The notes beneath the pieces are model-generated. The model saw only the letters and a program-made list of their open reading frames with translations, had not been told where the DNA came from and did not search any database. From Microbacterium sp. Leaf151 (lineage in GTDB: Bacteria > Actinomycetota > Actinomycetes > Actinomycetales > Microbacteriaceae): a DNA stretch of 64,000 nucleotides. A program made the translations under genes and the position numbers. This document shows positions 7,841 through 17,281 of this stretch, one piece after another (the first letter of the stretch is position 1; each line of letters opens with the position of its first letter). The stretch covers positions 62,001-126,000 of the forward strand of contig NZ_LMOR01000002.1 in the NCBI RefSeq assembly GCF_001424225.1. The letters are read 5' to 3'.

Positions 7841-10734
7841 GCACTCTCCTCCCTCCCCGGACGCATGCCGTCCCTCAGACGGTCCCTGAGCGTGTCGAAG
7901 GGTTCGTCGATCGCCACATCGGCATCGACGCCGACGCCGAGGCCCGCATGCTCGAGGTCGTCGGGTATGACAGCGTCGAGGCGCTCGTCGAGACCGCCGT
8001 CCCGGCATCCATCCACGTCCAACCTCGCGCGACCAGTTCGATCCCGCCCGCGGCCACCGAGGCCGAGGCCCTCGCGGAACTCCGCGAACTCGCGAACGCG
8101 AATCGCTCGGCGCGCCCGCTGATCGGCCTGGGCTACTACGACACCTTCACCCCGTCGGTGATCGCGCGGAACGTCCTCGAGAACCCTTCGTGGTACACCG
8201 CTTATACGCCGTATCAGCCCGAGATCTCGCAGGGACGTCTCGAGGCGCTCATCAACTTCCAGACGATGGTCACCGACCTGACGGGGCTCGCCACGGCCAA
8301 CGCGTCCATGCTCGACGAATCCACCGCCGTCGTAGAGGGCATGCTCGTCGCCCGGCGCGCGTCGAAGGCCAAGACCGGCGTCTTCCTCGTCGACGTCGAC
8401 GCCCTGCCGCAGACGAAGGCGCTGCTGCACCACCGCGCCGCGGCCGTCGGCATCCTCATCCACGAGACCTCGTTCGACGGCGAGCTCCCTGAGGCGTTCG
8501 GAGCCTTCGTGCAGTACCCCGGCGCCACCGGGCGCGTGTGGGACTTCTCGGCCGTCGCCGACGCCGTCCACGCCGCGGGCGGTCTCGTCGTCGCCGCCGC
8601 CGATCTGCTGGCCCTGACCCTGCTGCGCTCGCCCGGCGCTCTCGGCGCCGACGTTGCGGTGGGAACCACGCAACGCTTCGGTGTGCCGCTCGGCTTCGGC
8701 GGTCCGCACGCCGGGTACATGGCCGTGCGCGCCGGTCTCGAGCGCCAGCTCCCGGGGCGTCTCGTGGGCGTGTCCCAGGATGCCGTCGGCGCCCCCGCCT
8801 ACCGCCTGTCGCTGCAGACGCGCGAGCAGCACATCCGGCGCGAGAAGGCGACCTCGAACATCTGCACGGCCCAGGTGCTGCTCGCTGTCATGGCGGCGAT
8901 GTACGCGGTTTACCACGGCCCGCAGGGGCTCAAAAGCATCGCGACGCGGGTCGCGCGGAGGGCCGACGCCCTGGCATCCGCCCTCCGCTCGTACGATCTG
9001 ACGCTGGCATCCGATGCGTTCTTCGACACCGTTCGCGTGCACGTCCCCGGACGCGCGCAAGACGTGGTCGACCGCGCCCGGGAGCGCGGATACCAGTTGC
9101 TGTGGGTCGACGACGCGACCGTGGGCGTGTCGGTGGATGAGACCACGACGGATGCCGACATCTCGGCCGTCCTCGATGCGTTCGGCCTCGCGACTGAGGA
9201 GCTGCCCGAGGGGATCGCCTTGCGCGGCGTCGACGACTCGCTGCACCGCGACGACGAGTACCTCACCCACCCCGTCTTCCACACGCATCGCAGCGAGACG
9301 GCGATGATGCGCTACCTCAAGTCGCTCGCCGACCGCGACTACGCGCTCGACCGCGGCATGATCCCGCTGGGCTCGTGCACGATGAAGTTGAACGCCGCCA
9401 CCGAGATGGCGGCTGTGTCGTGGCCGGAGTTCTCACGCGTGCACCCCTTCGCCCCCGAGGCCGACGTGCACGGCTACCTCGAGATGATCGACCAGCTCGA
9501 ACGGTGGCTCGCCGAGGTCACCGGCTACGACGCTGTGTCGCTTCAGCCCAACGCCGGCTCGCAGGGCGAGCTCGCGGGTCTGCTGGCGATCCGTGGCTAT
9601 CACCTCGCGAACGGCGACACCGAGCGCGCGGTGTGCCTCATCCCCTCGTCGGCGCACGGCACCAACGCCGCTTCCGCGATCCTCGCCGGCATGAAGGTCG
9701 TCGTCGTCGCCTGCGACGAGGCCGGCAACGTCGACCTCGGCGACCTGCGCGCCAAGATCGCACAGCACGCCGCCGAGCTGTCGGCCCTGATGATCACGTA
9801 CCCCTCGACGCACGGGGTGTACGAGCACGACGTGCTGGAGATCACGCAGGCCGTCCACGACGCCGGCGGTCAGGTCTACGTCGACGGGGCGAACCTCAAC
9901 GCGCTTCTCGGCTTCGCCCGCTTCGGCGACCTGGGCGGAGACGTGTCGCACCTGAACCTCCACAAGACGTTCGCAATCCCGCACGGCGGCGGCGGACCCG
10001 GCGTCGGCCCGGTCGCAGCCAAGGCGCACCTCGCGCCCCACCTCCCGTCGCACCCCTTCTCGCAGCGCGCCGACCACGCCGGGGGCACGTTCGACGGCGG
10101 CCCCGTGTCGGCGGCGCCCCACGGCTCCGCAGGCATCCTCCCGATCTCGTGGGCGTACGTGCGCATGATGGGCACCGAGGGACTCCGACGGGCCACGGCC
10201 GCCGCGGTACTGTCGGCGAACTACATCGCCACCCGCCTGCGGGAGCACTACCCGGTGCTCTACGCGGGGGAGGGCGGCCTGGTCGCGCATGAGTGCATCC
10301 TCGACCTGCGTCCGCTCAAGGAACAGACCGGCGTCACCGTCGACGACGTGGCCAAGCGCCTCATCGACTACGGATTCCACGCTCCGACGATGTCGTTCCC
10401 CGTCGCCGGCACCCTCATGGTCGAGCCGACCGAGAGCGAGGACCTCGCCGAACTCGATCGGTTCGTGGATGCCATGATCGCGATCAAGCACGAGGCGCTC
10501 GCCGTCGCCGCGGGGGAGTGGCCCGCCGAGGACAACCCGCTCGTGAATGCCCCGCACACCGCCGAGACGGTCGTGGTGGGCGAGTGGGACCATCCGTACT
10601 CGCGCGAGACGGCCGTGTATCCCGTGCGTTCGCTGATCCGCGGCAAATACTGGCCGCCGGTGCGACGCATCGACCAGGCGTACGGCGACCGCAACCTGGT
10701 GTGCTCGTGCCCGCCGCCGGAGGCGTTCGCCTGA
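7837..10734 (+). CDS. gcvP: Glycine dehydrogenase (decarboxylating), P protein
   Basis: 965 aa single-chain P protein, PLP-dependent, which decarboxylates glycine and passes the aminomethyl group to lipoyl-GcvH. The PLP lysine is Lys710 in [17 protein letters not shown], and [11 protein letters not shown] and [12 protein letters not shown] are also present. The family core begins at VDRHIG; the first ~25 residues are poorly conserved and include VPERVEG, coded by a copy of a dispersed actinobacterial repeat. A strong hairpin terminator follows. Confidence 0.97.
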   Translation: MSTLLPPRTHAVPQTVPERVEGFVDRHIGIDADAEARMLEVVGYDSVEALVETAVPASIHVQPRATSSIPPAATEAEALAELRELANANRSARPLIGLGYYDTFTPSVIARNVLENPSWYTAYTPYQPEISQGRLEALINFQTMVTDLTGLATANASMLDESTAVVEGMLVARRASKAKTGVFLVDVDALPQTKALLHHRAAAVGILIHETSFDGELPEAFGAFVQYPGATGRVWDFSAVADAVHAAGGLVVAAADLLALTLLRSPGALGADVAVGTTQRFGVPLGFGGPHAGYMAVRAGLERQLPGRLVGVSQDAVGAPAYRLSLQTREQHIRREKATSNICTAQVLLAVMAAMYAVYHGPQGLKSIATRVARRADALASALRSYDLTLASDAFFDTVRVHVPGRAQDVVDRARERGYQLLWVDDATVGVSVDETTTDADISAVLDAFGLATEELPEGIALRGVDDSLHRDDEYLTHPVFHTHRSETAMMRYLKSLADRDYALDRGMIPLGSCTMKLNAATEMAAVSWPEFSRVHPFAPEADVHGYLEMIDQLERWLAEVTGYDAVSLQPNAGSQGELAGLLAIRGYHLANGDTERAVCLIPSSAHGTNAASAILAGMKVVVVACDEAGNVDLGDLRAKIAQHAAELSALMITYPSTHGVYEHDVLEITQAVHDAGGQVYVDGANLNALLGFARFGDLGGDVSHLNLHKTFAIPHGGGGPGVGPVAAKAHLAPHLPSHPFSQRADHAGGTFDGGPVSAAPHGSAGILPISWAYVRMMGTEGLRRATAAAVLSANYIATRLREHYPVLYAGEGGLVAHECILDLRPLKEQTGVTVDDVAKRLIDYGFHAPTMSFPVAGTLMVEPTESEDLAELDRFVDAMIAIKHEALAVAAGEWPAEDNPLVNAPHTAETVVVGEWDHPYSRETAVYPVRSLIRGKYWPPVRRIDQAYGDRNLVCSCPPPEAFA
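7881..7902. repeat. Dispersed actinobacterial repeat inside the gcvP 5' end
   Basis: GGTCCCTGAGCGTGTCGAAG plus GG, read in frame as VPERVEG. From memory this sequence (usually with CTGAGCCTGTCGAAGGG) is common in Microbacteriaceae and related genomes, where it also yields VPEPVEG in proteins. It is not part of the conserved P-protein fold. Confidence 0.55.
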
Positions 10735-10739
10735 CAGCG

Positions 10740-10782
10740 GGGTTCTCGGCGACCGTTCCCTCGGGGCGGTCGCCGAGAACCC
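10740..10782 (+). terminator. Hairpin terminator after gcvP
   Basis: Perfect 16-bp arms GGGTTCTCGGCGACCG / CGGTCGCCGAGAACCC with an 11-nt loop, starting five bases after the gcvP stop. There is no T-run. Confidence 0.8.
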
Positions 10783-10857
10783 GTGCGGCGGAGCCGAGAG
10801 GGGGAGGTCGTCCACGTCCGCCCCCACCCACCCCGGATTCGCACAGCGGGCATTTAG

Positions 10858-10863
10858 TAAGGT
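10858..10863 (+). promoter_or_regulatory. -10 hexamer TAAGGT, leaderless promoter of the first peptide-binding protein
   Basis: TAAGGT, 7 nt, then GTG 10871. The same hexamer and spacing occur before the gene starting at 46275. No Shine-Dalgarno sequence is present. Confidence 0.5.
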
Positions 10864-10870
10864 TCCCGGT

Positions 10871-12616
10871 GTGCATCACGGCGTGAACGAGGAACTTCGA
10901 CCGACCCGACGACGCGGTGGCCCGGGACGCGTGATCGCCCTCCTCGCCGCCGTGGGGATCGTCCTCGCCGGGTGCTCGGCTCCGGAGCCCGCGCCCGAGA
11001 CCGAGCAGGAAACACCGCCCACCACCCTGACGGTGGGCGTCGTCGGCTCGCTCACCAGCTTCAACGCCGCCAGCGCCGCGGGAGACACCCCCGCCAACCG
11101 GGCCGTGGCATCCCTCCTCGACGAGAAGCTCGGGTCGCTCGACGGCGACCTGCAGGTGGTCCCCAACGACGGTTTCGGCCGCATCACCCGGGTGCAGGGC
11201 GACCCGCTGAAGGTCAGCTACGAACTGTTCGACGATCGCGTCTGGTCCGACGGCACGCCCGTCAGCCTCGACGACCTCTTGTTCGGCTGGGCCGTCACCT
11301 CGCACTTCTTCGACGACGCCACCTACGACGACGCCGGTCAGATCGTCTCGGGCACGAGGTACTTCGACACCGCGATGCCCGCCGACCCGAACGCGCGGAC
11401 CGCGCGGCCCAGCATCGACCGGTCAGACGACACGCTCACCCTCACGTACGACGAACCGTTCGCGGACTGGAACCGGCAGTGGCTGCTCGACCGACCGGTA
11501 CACGTCGTCGCCGAACGCGCGGGTGTGAGCGTAGAGGATCTGCTCACGGCGATCCTCACCGTCCCCGAGGGCGACCCGCAGGCTCCGGCCGCACCGAACC
11601 CGGTGCTGGCGGCCGCGGCGCAGGCCTGGAATACCGGCTTCGACGTGCCCGCCGGCACCGCGGTCGACCCGGCCAGTGTCGTCTCCGCCGGTCCCTGGAC
11701 GGTGACGGAGTCGACAGCCGACACGCTGACCCTCGCCCGACGCGACAGCTACCAGGGTGCGCACTTCCCCGGCCTCGAGAGTCTCAGCGTGCGCTTCTTC
11801 CCCGATCGGGCGGCGCAGCTCTCCGCGCTCGAAGCGGGGGTCGTCGACATCGCCAACGTCGGCGAGATCGACGTGGCGGAGCGCGAGACGCTCACCGATG
11901 CGGGCTACCAGGTGCAGATCGGCCCCACCACCCAGACCCTGCACCTGCGGTTCGCCGAAGAGACGGCATCCGATCTGCGTCAAGCGATGACGCTGGCCAT
12001 CGACCGCTCCTCGATCGTGCGTGACGTGCTCGGTCCGATGCGTCCCGACGCGCAGCCGCTGCAGTCGTTCCTGTCGTCGTCGGCGACCGGCCAGCTGTAC
12101 AACGACCTCGTCTCGGGCAACGGCGCGCCCGGTACGGGCAGTGATGCGGATGCCGCGCGCAATGCGCTCGGTGATCGCGCCGCCGTCCTGCGCGTGGCCT
12201 ACGACGCGACCGACGAGCTGTCGTCGCAGGTCTTCCCGCGGCTCGTGTCGATGGGGGCGCGGGCAGGCATCGCCGTGCGTGCCGCCACGGCGGACGACAC
12301 CGCGGATGCCACCCTCTCGTGGGTCGGCGAGGACGAAAGCCTCTACCGGTCGGCGCGTGATCGCATCGCCGAAGGCGTGGACGGCCCGAACACCGACGAG
12401 CTCTTCGCCGAGCTGACCGTGCACACCGATCCGGTGGACATCCTCGCCGAGGCCAAGGAGATCGACCGCTCGCTGTTCGCCGCGTTCGCCGGCGTGCCGC
12501 TGTTCGAGCGCACGGGTGCCGTCGTGTCTGCCGCCGGAGTCGGGGGAGTGGACTACACCTCCGAACCCGACGGTGTGCCGCCGGCGTTCTGGACCTGGTC
12601 CGCGCCTCCGCAGTAA
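10871..12616 (+). CDS. Peptide ABC transporter solute-binding lipoprotein (family 5)
   Basis: 581 aa. A positively charged N-terminus, hydrophobic segment and lipobox LAGC (Cys35) mark a membrane-anchored lipoprotein. The mature part is a type 5 (DppA/OppA) extracellular binding domain; TSFNAASAAGDTPANRAV and YELFDDRVWSDGTPVSLDDL are typical. It is related to the protein at 13762-15555 but clearly diverged, and lies ahead of that transport operon with an opposite-strand protease gene between them. It may give the same transporter a second ligand. The start is GTG 10871, supported by the -10 spacing; GTG 10883 is an alternative. Confidence 0.85.
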   Translation: MHHGVNEELRPTRRRGGPGRVIALLAAVGIVLAGCSAPEPAPETEQETPPTTLTVGVVGSLTSFNAASAAGDTPANRAVASLLDEKLGSLDGDLQVVPNDGFGRITRVQGDPLKVSYELFDDRVWSDGTPVSLDDLLFGWAVTSHFFDDATYDDAGQIVSGTRYFDTAMPADPNARTARPSIDRSDDTLTLTYDEPFADWNRQWLLDRPVHVVAERAGVSVEDLLTAILTVPEGDPQAPAAPNPVLAAAAQAWNTGFDVPAGTAVDPASVVSAGPWTVTESTADTLTLARRDSYQGAHFPGLESLSVRFFPDRAAQLSALEAGVVDIANVGEIDVAERETLTDAGYQVQIGPTTQTLHLRFAEETASDLRQAMTLAIDRSSIVRDVLGPMRPDAQPLQSFLSSSATGQLYNDLVSGNGAPGTGSDADAARNALGDRAAVLRVAYDATDELSSQVFPRLVSMGARAGIAVRAATADDTADATLSWVGEDESLYRSARDRIAEGVDGPNTDELFAELTVHTDPVDILAEAKEIDRSLFAAFAGVPLFERTGAVVSAAGVGGVDYTSEPDGVPPAFWTWSAPPQ

Positions 12617-12633
12617 ACAGTGGCTGGAGGCGT

Positions 12634-13512
12634 TCAGGGTGTCGGAGTCGCAGGCGGGGCGAAGATCCCCGGCCACCAGGCGGCCGCGAGCGGGTAGCCG
12701 ACGAAGGCAATGATGTCGATGACGGTGTGCGCCACGACCAGCGGCATGACCCGCCCCCATCGCTTGTAGCACCAGCCGAACACCAATCCCATGACGACGT
12801 TTCCGAGCGCTGACGGCCATCCCTGGTACAGGTGGTAGCTCCCTCGCAGCAGCGCGGTCGAGACGATCACTCCCGTCCACGACCAGCCCAGGCGGCGCAG
12901 CCGGTCAAAGAGGTACCCGAGGAAGATGACCTCCTCGGTGAGGCCGGCGCGGAGCGCCGCGAGCACGAGCAGCGCGATCACCCACCACGACGAGTCGAGG
13001 GGCGCGGGGACGACCGCGATGCTCTGACCGATCGCGCGGCCGATGGCGTAGACCCCGATACCGGGTACGCCGATCAGCAGGACGAGCGCGAGCCCGCGGA
13101 GCACGTCGGACCCGAACCGGCGGAAGTCGAGACCGATGCGCCGCAGGGCGTTGCCGGCCGGTTCCCACAGCAGATAGATCGCGACGGCGACGAGGGCCAG
13201 CGAGAAGAAGATGTCGAGGAACTGATAGATCGCGTCCCACAGCGGCTCGGCACTGCGCGACGGATTCAGCTGCGTCTGCTGCTGAGAGATGGGCGCGCGC
13301 GTGGCCGCCCGCACGAAAGACACCACCGAGTAGATCGCGGACTGGCCGACGCTGATCAGGAGGACGAGGACGACCTCCCACGCCAGCCGCGTGCGCGCGT
13401 AGGCGTCGGAGCGCTCGATGGGTGGGGGGAAGGGGCCGATCGTCTCTGTCGACGTCGACAGGTCAGCCGTACCGGGGCGCGTGGCCGAGGGATGCCGGGA
13501 CATGGGAGACAT
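12634..13512 (-). CDS. CPBP family intramembrane metalloprotease
   Basis: 292 aa with about seven or eight hydrophobic segments. CPBP (Abi/Rce1) motifs are visible: GLTEEVIFLGYLFDRL (the usual EExxxR has Leu in place of Arg), RGSYHLYQG, and the final GRVMPLVVAHTVIDIIAF with its catalytic His. The first ~50 residues are hydrophilic. It is convergent with the first peptide-binding gene, with 17 bp between stops. The substrate cannot be told. ATG 13510-13512 is taken as start; ATG 13501-13503 is equally possible. Confidence 0.82.
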   Translation of the reverse strand: MSPMSRHPSATRPGTADLSTSTETIGPFPPPIERSDAYARTRLAWEVVLVLLISVGQSAIYSVVSFVRAATRAPISQQQTQLNPSRSAEPLWDAIYQFLDIFFSLALVAVAIYLLWEPAGNALRRIGLDFRRFGSDVLRGLALVLLIGVPGIGVYAIGRAIGQSIAVVPAPLDSSWWVIALLVLAALRAGLTEEVIFLGYLFDRLRRLGWSWTGVIVSTALLRGSYHLYQGWPSALGNVVMGLVFGWCYKRWGRVMPLVVAHTVIDIIAFVGYPLAAAWWPGIFAPPATPTP

Positions 13513-13648
13513 TCAACACCGCGCGATCGGGACGCACCTATGGGATGCCGATGAGCGCCCCTGCGGGGAAAGGGCGGGCGGGCAGCGACGACCCGTGGGA
13601 TTGTCAAAATGCTCGGATGAGCACGCCGGAGGTTAAAGGTCTGTAACG

Positions 13649-13664
13649 AAACATCTAAATGTTT
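13649..13664. promoter_or_regulatory. Palindrome beside the -35, probable operator
   Basis: AAACAT-CTAA-ATGTTT, a perfect 6-bp dyad in an AT-rich island unusual for this genome. Its last base is the first base of the -35 TTGACC, so a bound protein would block or contact RNA polymerase. The regulator is unknown. Confidence 0.5.
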
Positions 13665-13692
13665 TGACCATCAGGTGACATGTACCTATCGT
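13664..13692 (+). promoter_or_regulatory. Sigma-70 type promoter of the peptide transport operon
   Basis: -35 TTGACC (13664-13669), 17-bp spacer, -10 TATCGT (13687-13692). This is the best-formed promoter in the window, fitting abundant expression of a binding protein. Confidence 0.65.
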
Positions 13693-13761
13693 TTCGGTAT
13701 CCACGGCTCCCCCCGGCTGTCTGCTCGGTGGGGTGCTCGTCAACCTTGCACTGGAGGCAAA

Positions 13762-15555
13762 GTGTCTGAAAAGACCCGGCGCGCACGCGCCCTCACGGCG
13801 GGAGCAGGAGTCGCGGTCGCGGCTCTGGCACTCGCCGGATGCACCACCACAGCCACGCCCGAGGGCGAAACGAACACGGGTGGCACGATCACGATCGCCA
13901 CGACGAACGCGTTCACCTCGTTCAACGGAGACACCCCCGAGGCCAACCTCGACACCAACGGCATGGTGGGCTACCTCACCGGAGTGAGCGGCGGCCTCGG
14001 ACTCGGCGGCTTCCAGCGCCTCGACAAGGACTTCTCGGTCCTCGACAACACCGACTTCGGCACCTACGAGACGCTCTCCGAAGACCCGCTGACGGTGAAG
14101 TACACCATCAACGAGGGACTGACCTGGTCGGACGGCGAGCCCATCAACGCCGACGACATGCTCGTCAACTGGGCCATCAACTCGGGCTACTACAACGACG
14201 CGATCCTCGACCCGGCGACCGGTGACGTCACCAACGGCGGCACCCAGTACTTCAGCCTCGCCGGCAGCACCGCGGGCCTCGACACCACGGCGTTCCCCGA
14301 GATCGGCGACGACAACATGTCGATGACGCTGACCTACTCGACCCCTTACGTCGACTACGAGCTCGTCAACCCCATCGGCAAGCCCGCCCACGTGCTCGCC
14401 GAGAAGGCCGGCGTCTCCGAAGCCGACTTCATCGAGTTGCTCAACACGCTCCCCAAGGGCGACACCGCTGCTCCCGTCGCGCCGAACGAGACCCTCAAGG
14501 CCGCCGCGGACTTCTGGAACACCGGCTACGACGTCACCGCCATGCCGACCGATGAGAGCCTGCTCGTTGCGAGCGGTCCGTTCATCGTGACCGACTTCAC
14601 GCCCGAGCAGAGCATCACGCTGGGCAAGAACCCCAACTACAAGGGCGAGATGTCGCCCTCGTACGACCAGCTGATCATCCGCTTCATCGGTGACTCGAAC
14701 GCGCAGGTCACGGCTCTTCAGAACGGTGAGGTGCAGGCGATCCAGCCGCAGGCCTCGGCCGACACGCTGACGGCTCTCGAGAACGCGAACGCCACGGTCC
14801 ACTCGGGCAACCAGCTCGCCTACGACCACGTCGACCTGAGCTTCGGCGGGGTCTTCGCCGACGCGAACGTGCGTGAGGCCTTCCTCAAGACGATCCCGCG
14901 CCAGCAGATCCTCGAGTCGATCGTCACGCCCGTCAACCCCGACGCCGAGGTTCTCAACTCGCAGATCTTCCTCCCCACCGAGGGCGACCAGTACACCACC
15001 GCTGTCGCGGCCAGTGGCTACGACGCCTTCACGGAGCCCGACATCGCGGGTGCCACGGCTCTGCTGAACGGTGCGACCCCGACGGTGCGCATCCTCTACA
15101 ACACCAACAACCCGAACCGTGTCGACAGCTTCCGCGCCATTCAGCAGTCGGCGCAGCAGGCCGGTTTCGTGATCGAAGACGCGGGCTCGCCCGACTGGAG
15201 CTCGCTGCTGGGCAGCGGCAGCTACGACGCCTCGATCTTCGGGTGGGTCTCGCCCGGTGCCGGTAACGCCGCACTCCCGCAGATCTTCAAGACCGCCGGC
15301 GGCGGAAACTACAACAACTACAGCAACAGCGCCGTCGACACCCTCGTCGACGAGAGCCAGGTGACGGTCGACCCCACCGAGCTCGCTGACATCAAGGTGC
15401 AGATCGACACGGCGACGGCGAAGGACTTCTACGGTCTTCCGCTCTTCCAGTCGCCCGGTCTGTTCGCCGACAACGGTTCGGTGACGGGTGTCGATTACTT
15501 CGGCGGCCAGACCGGCATCGTGTGGAACGCGCAGGAGTGGACGCTGGCGGGTTGA
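13762..15555 (+). CDS. Peptide ABC transporter solute-binding lipoprotein (family 5), main copy
   Basis: 597 aa. Lipobox LALAGC follows the signal segment; the mature chain is a DppA/OppA-type binding protein with TSFNGDTPEANLDTNG, YTINEGLTWSDGEPINADD and a C-terminal FYGLPLFQSPG. GTG 13762 is chosen because it has GGAGG at 13753-13757; the frame is open upstream, but the translation there is not a signal peptide. It is the first gene of the transport operon, separated from the permeases by a terminator-like hairpin that should leave the binding protein more abundant than the membrane parts. Confidence 0.92.
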   Translation: MSEKTRRARALTAGAGVAVAALALAGCTTTATPEGETNTGGTITIATTNAFTSFNGDTPEANLDTNGMVGYLTGVSGGLGLGGFQRLDKDFSVLDNTDFGTYETLSEDPLTVKYTINEGLTWSDGEPINADDMLVNWAINSGYYNDAILDPATGDVTNGGTQYFSLAGSTAGLDTTAFPEIGDDNMSMTLTYSTPYVDYELVNPIGKPAHVLAEKAGVSEADFIELLNTLPKGDTAAPVAPNETLKAAADFWNTGYDVTAMPTDESLLVASGPFIVTDFTPEQSITLGKNPNYKGEMSPSYDQLIIRFIGDSNAQVTALQNGEVQAIQPQASADTLTALENANATVHSGNQLAYDHVDLSFGGVFADANVREAFLKTIPRQQILESIVTPVNPDAEVLNSQIFLPTEGDQYTTAVAASGYDAFTEPDIAGATALLNGATPTVRILYNTNNPNRVDSFRAIQQSAQQAGFVIEDAGSPDWSSLLGSGSYDASIFGWVSPGAGNAALPQIFKTAGGGNYNNYSNSAVDTLVDESQVTVDPTELADIKVQIDTATAKDFYGLPLFQSPGLFADNGSVTGVDYFGGQTGIVWNAQEWTLAG

Positions 15556-15572
15556 TGACCCGTTGAGTCCAT

Positions 15573-15608
15573 GTGAGGCGCCGGAGTCGCTCGGCTCCGG
15601 CGCCTCAC
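15573..15608 (+). terminator. Hairpin between binding protein and permease genes
   Basis: Perfect 14-bp arms GTGAGGCGCCGGAG / CTCCGGCGCCTCAC, 8-nt loop, no T-run. Its position suggests partial termination or mRNA 3' protection. Confidence 0.75.
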
Positions 15609-15705
15609 TTCGCGTGCGTGCAGCGCCGTTTCGCCATGCCCGCGACTATTCTGTCCAGGGCGCCTTTTCGGCGCCCGTCACCCGATCGAAAGAAGACCTC
15701 CCGCG

Positions 15706-17250
15706 ATGGTCGGATTCATTCTCAGGCGCATCGCCGTCTCGATCCTGGTTCTCTTGGCCGCGTCGTTCATCATGTACGTGCTCGCCGCCAACTCCGGCGA
15801 CCCGCTCCAGGACCTCCGCGACAGCACCGCCGCCAACCGCGATCAGCTGATCGCCGCGCGCGTCGCCGCGCTCGACCTCAGCGTCCCCGCCCCCTTGCGC
15901 TACTTCCTGTGGCTCGGCGGCGCCGCCGGCTGCCTCATCCCGTTCGCCGGGACGTGCGACCTCGGTCTCACCATCAGTAACGCGCCCGTGCTCGACATCC
16001 TTCCCACTGCGGTGGGCTCCACTCTCCAGCTCGTGACGGCGTCGTTCGTGCTGGCCATCGTGCTCGGCATCGTCGTCGGCGTCGTATCCGCCCTCCGCCA
16101 GTACAGCGGATTCGACTTCGGCATCACCCTGCTGAGCTTCTTCCTCTTCTCGCTGCCGTCGTTCCTCGTCGCCGTGCTCCTCAAGGAGTTCCTCGCCCTC
16201 GGGTTCAACAGCTTCCTCGAGTCGGCGACATCGATCCCGATCTGGGTGATCGTGCTGCTCGCCGTCGTCGCGGCGGTGATCTGGCAGGCGATGATCGGCG
16301 GCTCGGCGCGTCGACGCGCGATCGTCGCCGGCACCGCCGCCGCGGCGACCGTCGCCCTGCTGGTGTACTTCAACGTCACCGACTGGTTCCGCAACCCCGG
16401 TTTCGGCCCGGTGGGCCTGCTCCTGCTGATCGCCGGGGTGGTCGTCATCACCACCGCGCTCATCTCGGGCCTGTCGAACCGTCGTGCGCTGATCGTCGCG
16501 GCAGGCAACGGTGTGATCTCCTACATCGCCTACTACGTCCTGCAGGGACTGTTCGACATCTCCACGGTCCCCACGATCATCATCCTGATCGTCGTGGCCG
16601 TCGTGGTGGGTCTCGTCACCGGGTACCTCGTCGGTGCGCGCGACCGCGGGATGACGGCGCGCATCGGCGCGATCGTCGCCTTCTTCTCGTTCGCTCTCGT
16701 CGTGCTCGACCGCTACATGCAGTCGTGGCCGGCGTACGTCGACAACCCTCGTATCAACGGTCGCCCGATCGCCACGGTCGGTGCGGCGACTCCGGGGTTC
16801 AACGGCGACATGTGGATCAGCGGTATCGACACGTTCACGCACCTGCTGCTGCCGACGATCTCGCTGTTGCTCATCTCGTTCGCGGGTTACACCCGTTATG
16901 CCCGTGCGGGCATGCTCGAGGTGATGAACCAGGACTTCATCCGCACCGCGCGCGCGAAGGGTCTGCCCGAGCGCACCGTGGTGATGCGCCATGGTCTCCG
17001 CAACATGCTGATCCCCATCGTGACGCTGATCGCGACCGACGTCGGAGCGCTCCTCGGTGGCGCGGTCATCACCGAACAGGTCTTCGCCATCCCCGGCATG
17101 GGGCAGTTGTTCGTCGCCTCGATCCGTCGCGTCGACGTCAACCCGGTGATGGGGTACTTCATCGTCATCGCCATCACCGCCATCGTGTTCAACTTCCTGG
17201 CCGATCTCGCCTACGCGGCGCTCGACCCCCGCGTGCGAGTCGTCGCATGA
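15706..17250 (+). CDS. Peptide ABC transporter permease (DppB-like) with membrane insertion
   Basis: 514 aa, about 180 longer than usual DppB. The N-terminus (FILRRIAVSILVLLAASFIM) and the C-terminal third, with the EAA-type loop TARAKGLPERTVVMRHGLRN and LLGGAVITEQVFAIPGMGQL, are typical. The extra length lies at about residues 175-345 and holds several added hydrophobic helices separated by short charged loops. This enlarged form is, as far as I recall, found in related actinobacteria. It pairs with the next permease. Confidence 0.9.
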   Translation: MVGFILRRIAVSILVLLAASFIMYVLAANSGDPLQDLRDSTAANRDQLIAARVAALDLSVPAPLRYFLWLGGAAGCLIPFAGTCDLGLTISNAPVLDILPTAVGSTLQLVTASFVLAIVLGIVVGVVSALRQYSGFDFGITLLSFFLFSLPSFLVAVLLKEFLALGFNSFLESATSIPIWVIVLLAVVAAVIWQAMIGGSARRRAIVAGTAAAATVALLVYFNVTDWFRNPGFGPVGLLLLIAGVVVITTALISGLSNRRALIVAAGNGVISYIAYYVLQGLFDISTVPTIIILIVVAVVVGLVTGYLVGARDRGMTARIGAIVAFFSFALVVLDRYMQSWPAYVDNPRINGRPIATVGAATPGFNGDMWISGIDTFTHLLLPTISLLLISFAGYTRYARAGMLEVMNQDFIRTARAKGLPERTVVMRHGLRNMLIPIVTLIATDVGALLGGAVITEQVFAIPGMGQLFVASIRRVDVNPVMGYFIVIAITAIVFNFLADLAYAALDPRVRVVA

Positions 17251-17281
17251 TCGCCGCCGTCCGATTCCCGGAGGTCTCCGC

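Noticed and set aside
7819..9288. Open frame of 489 codons on the minus strand
   Set aside because: Antisense to gcvP; composition is that of a shadow frame.
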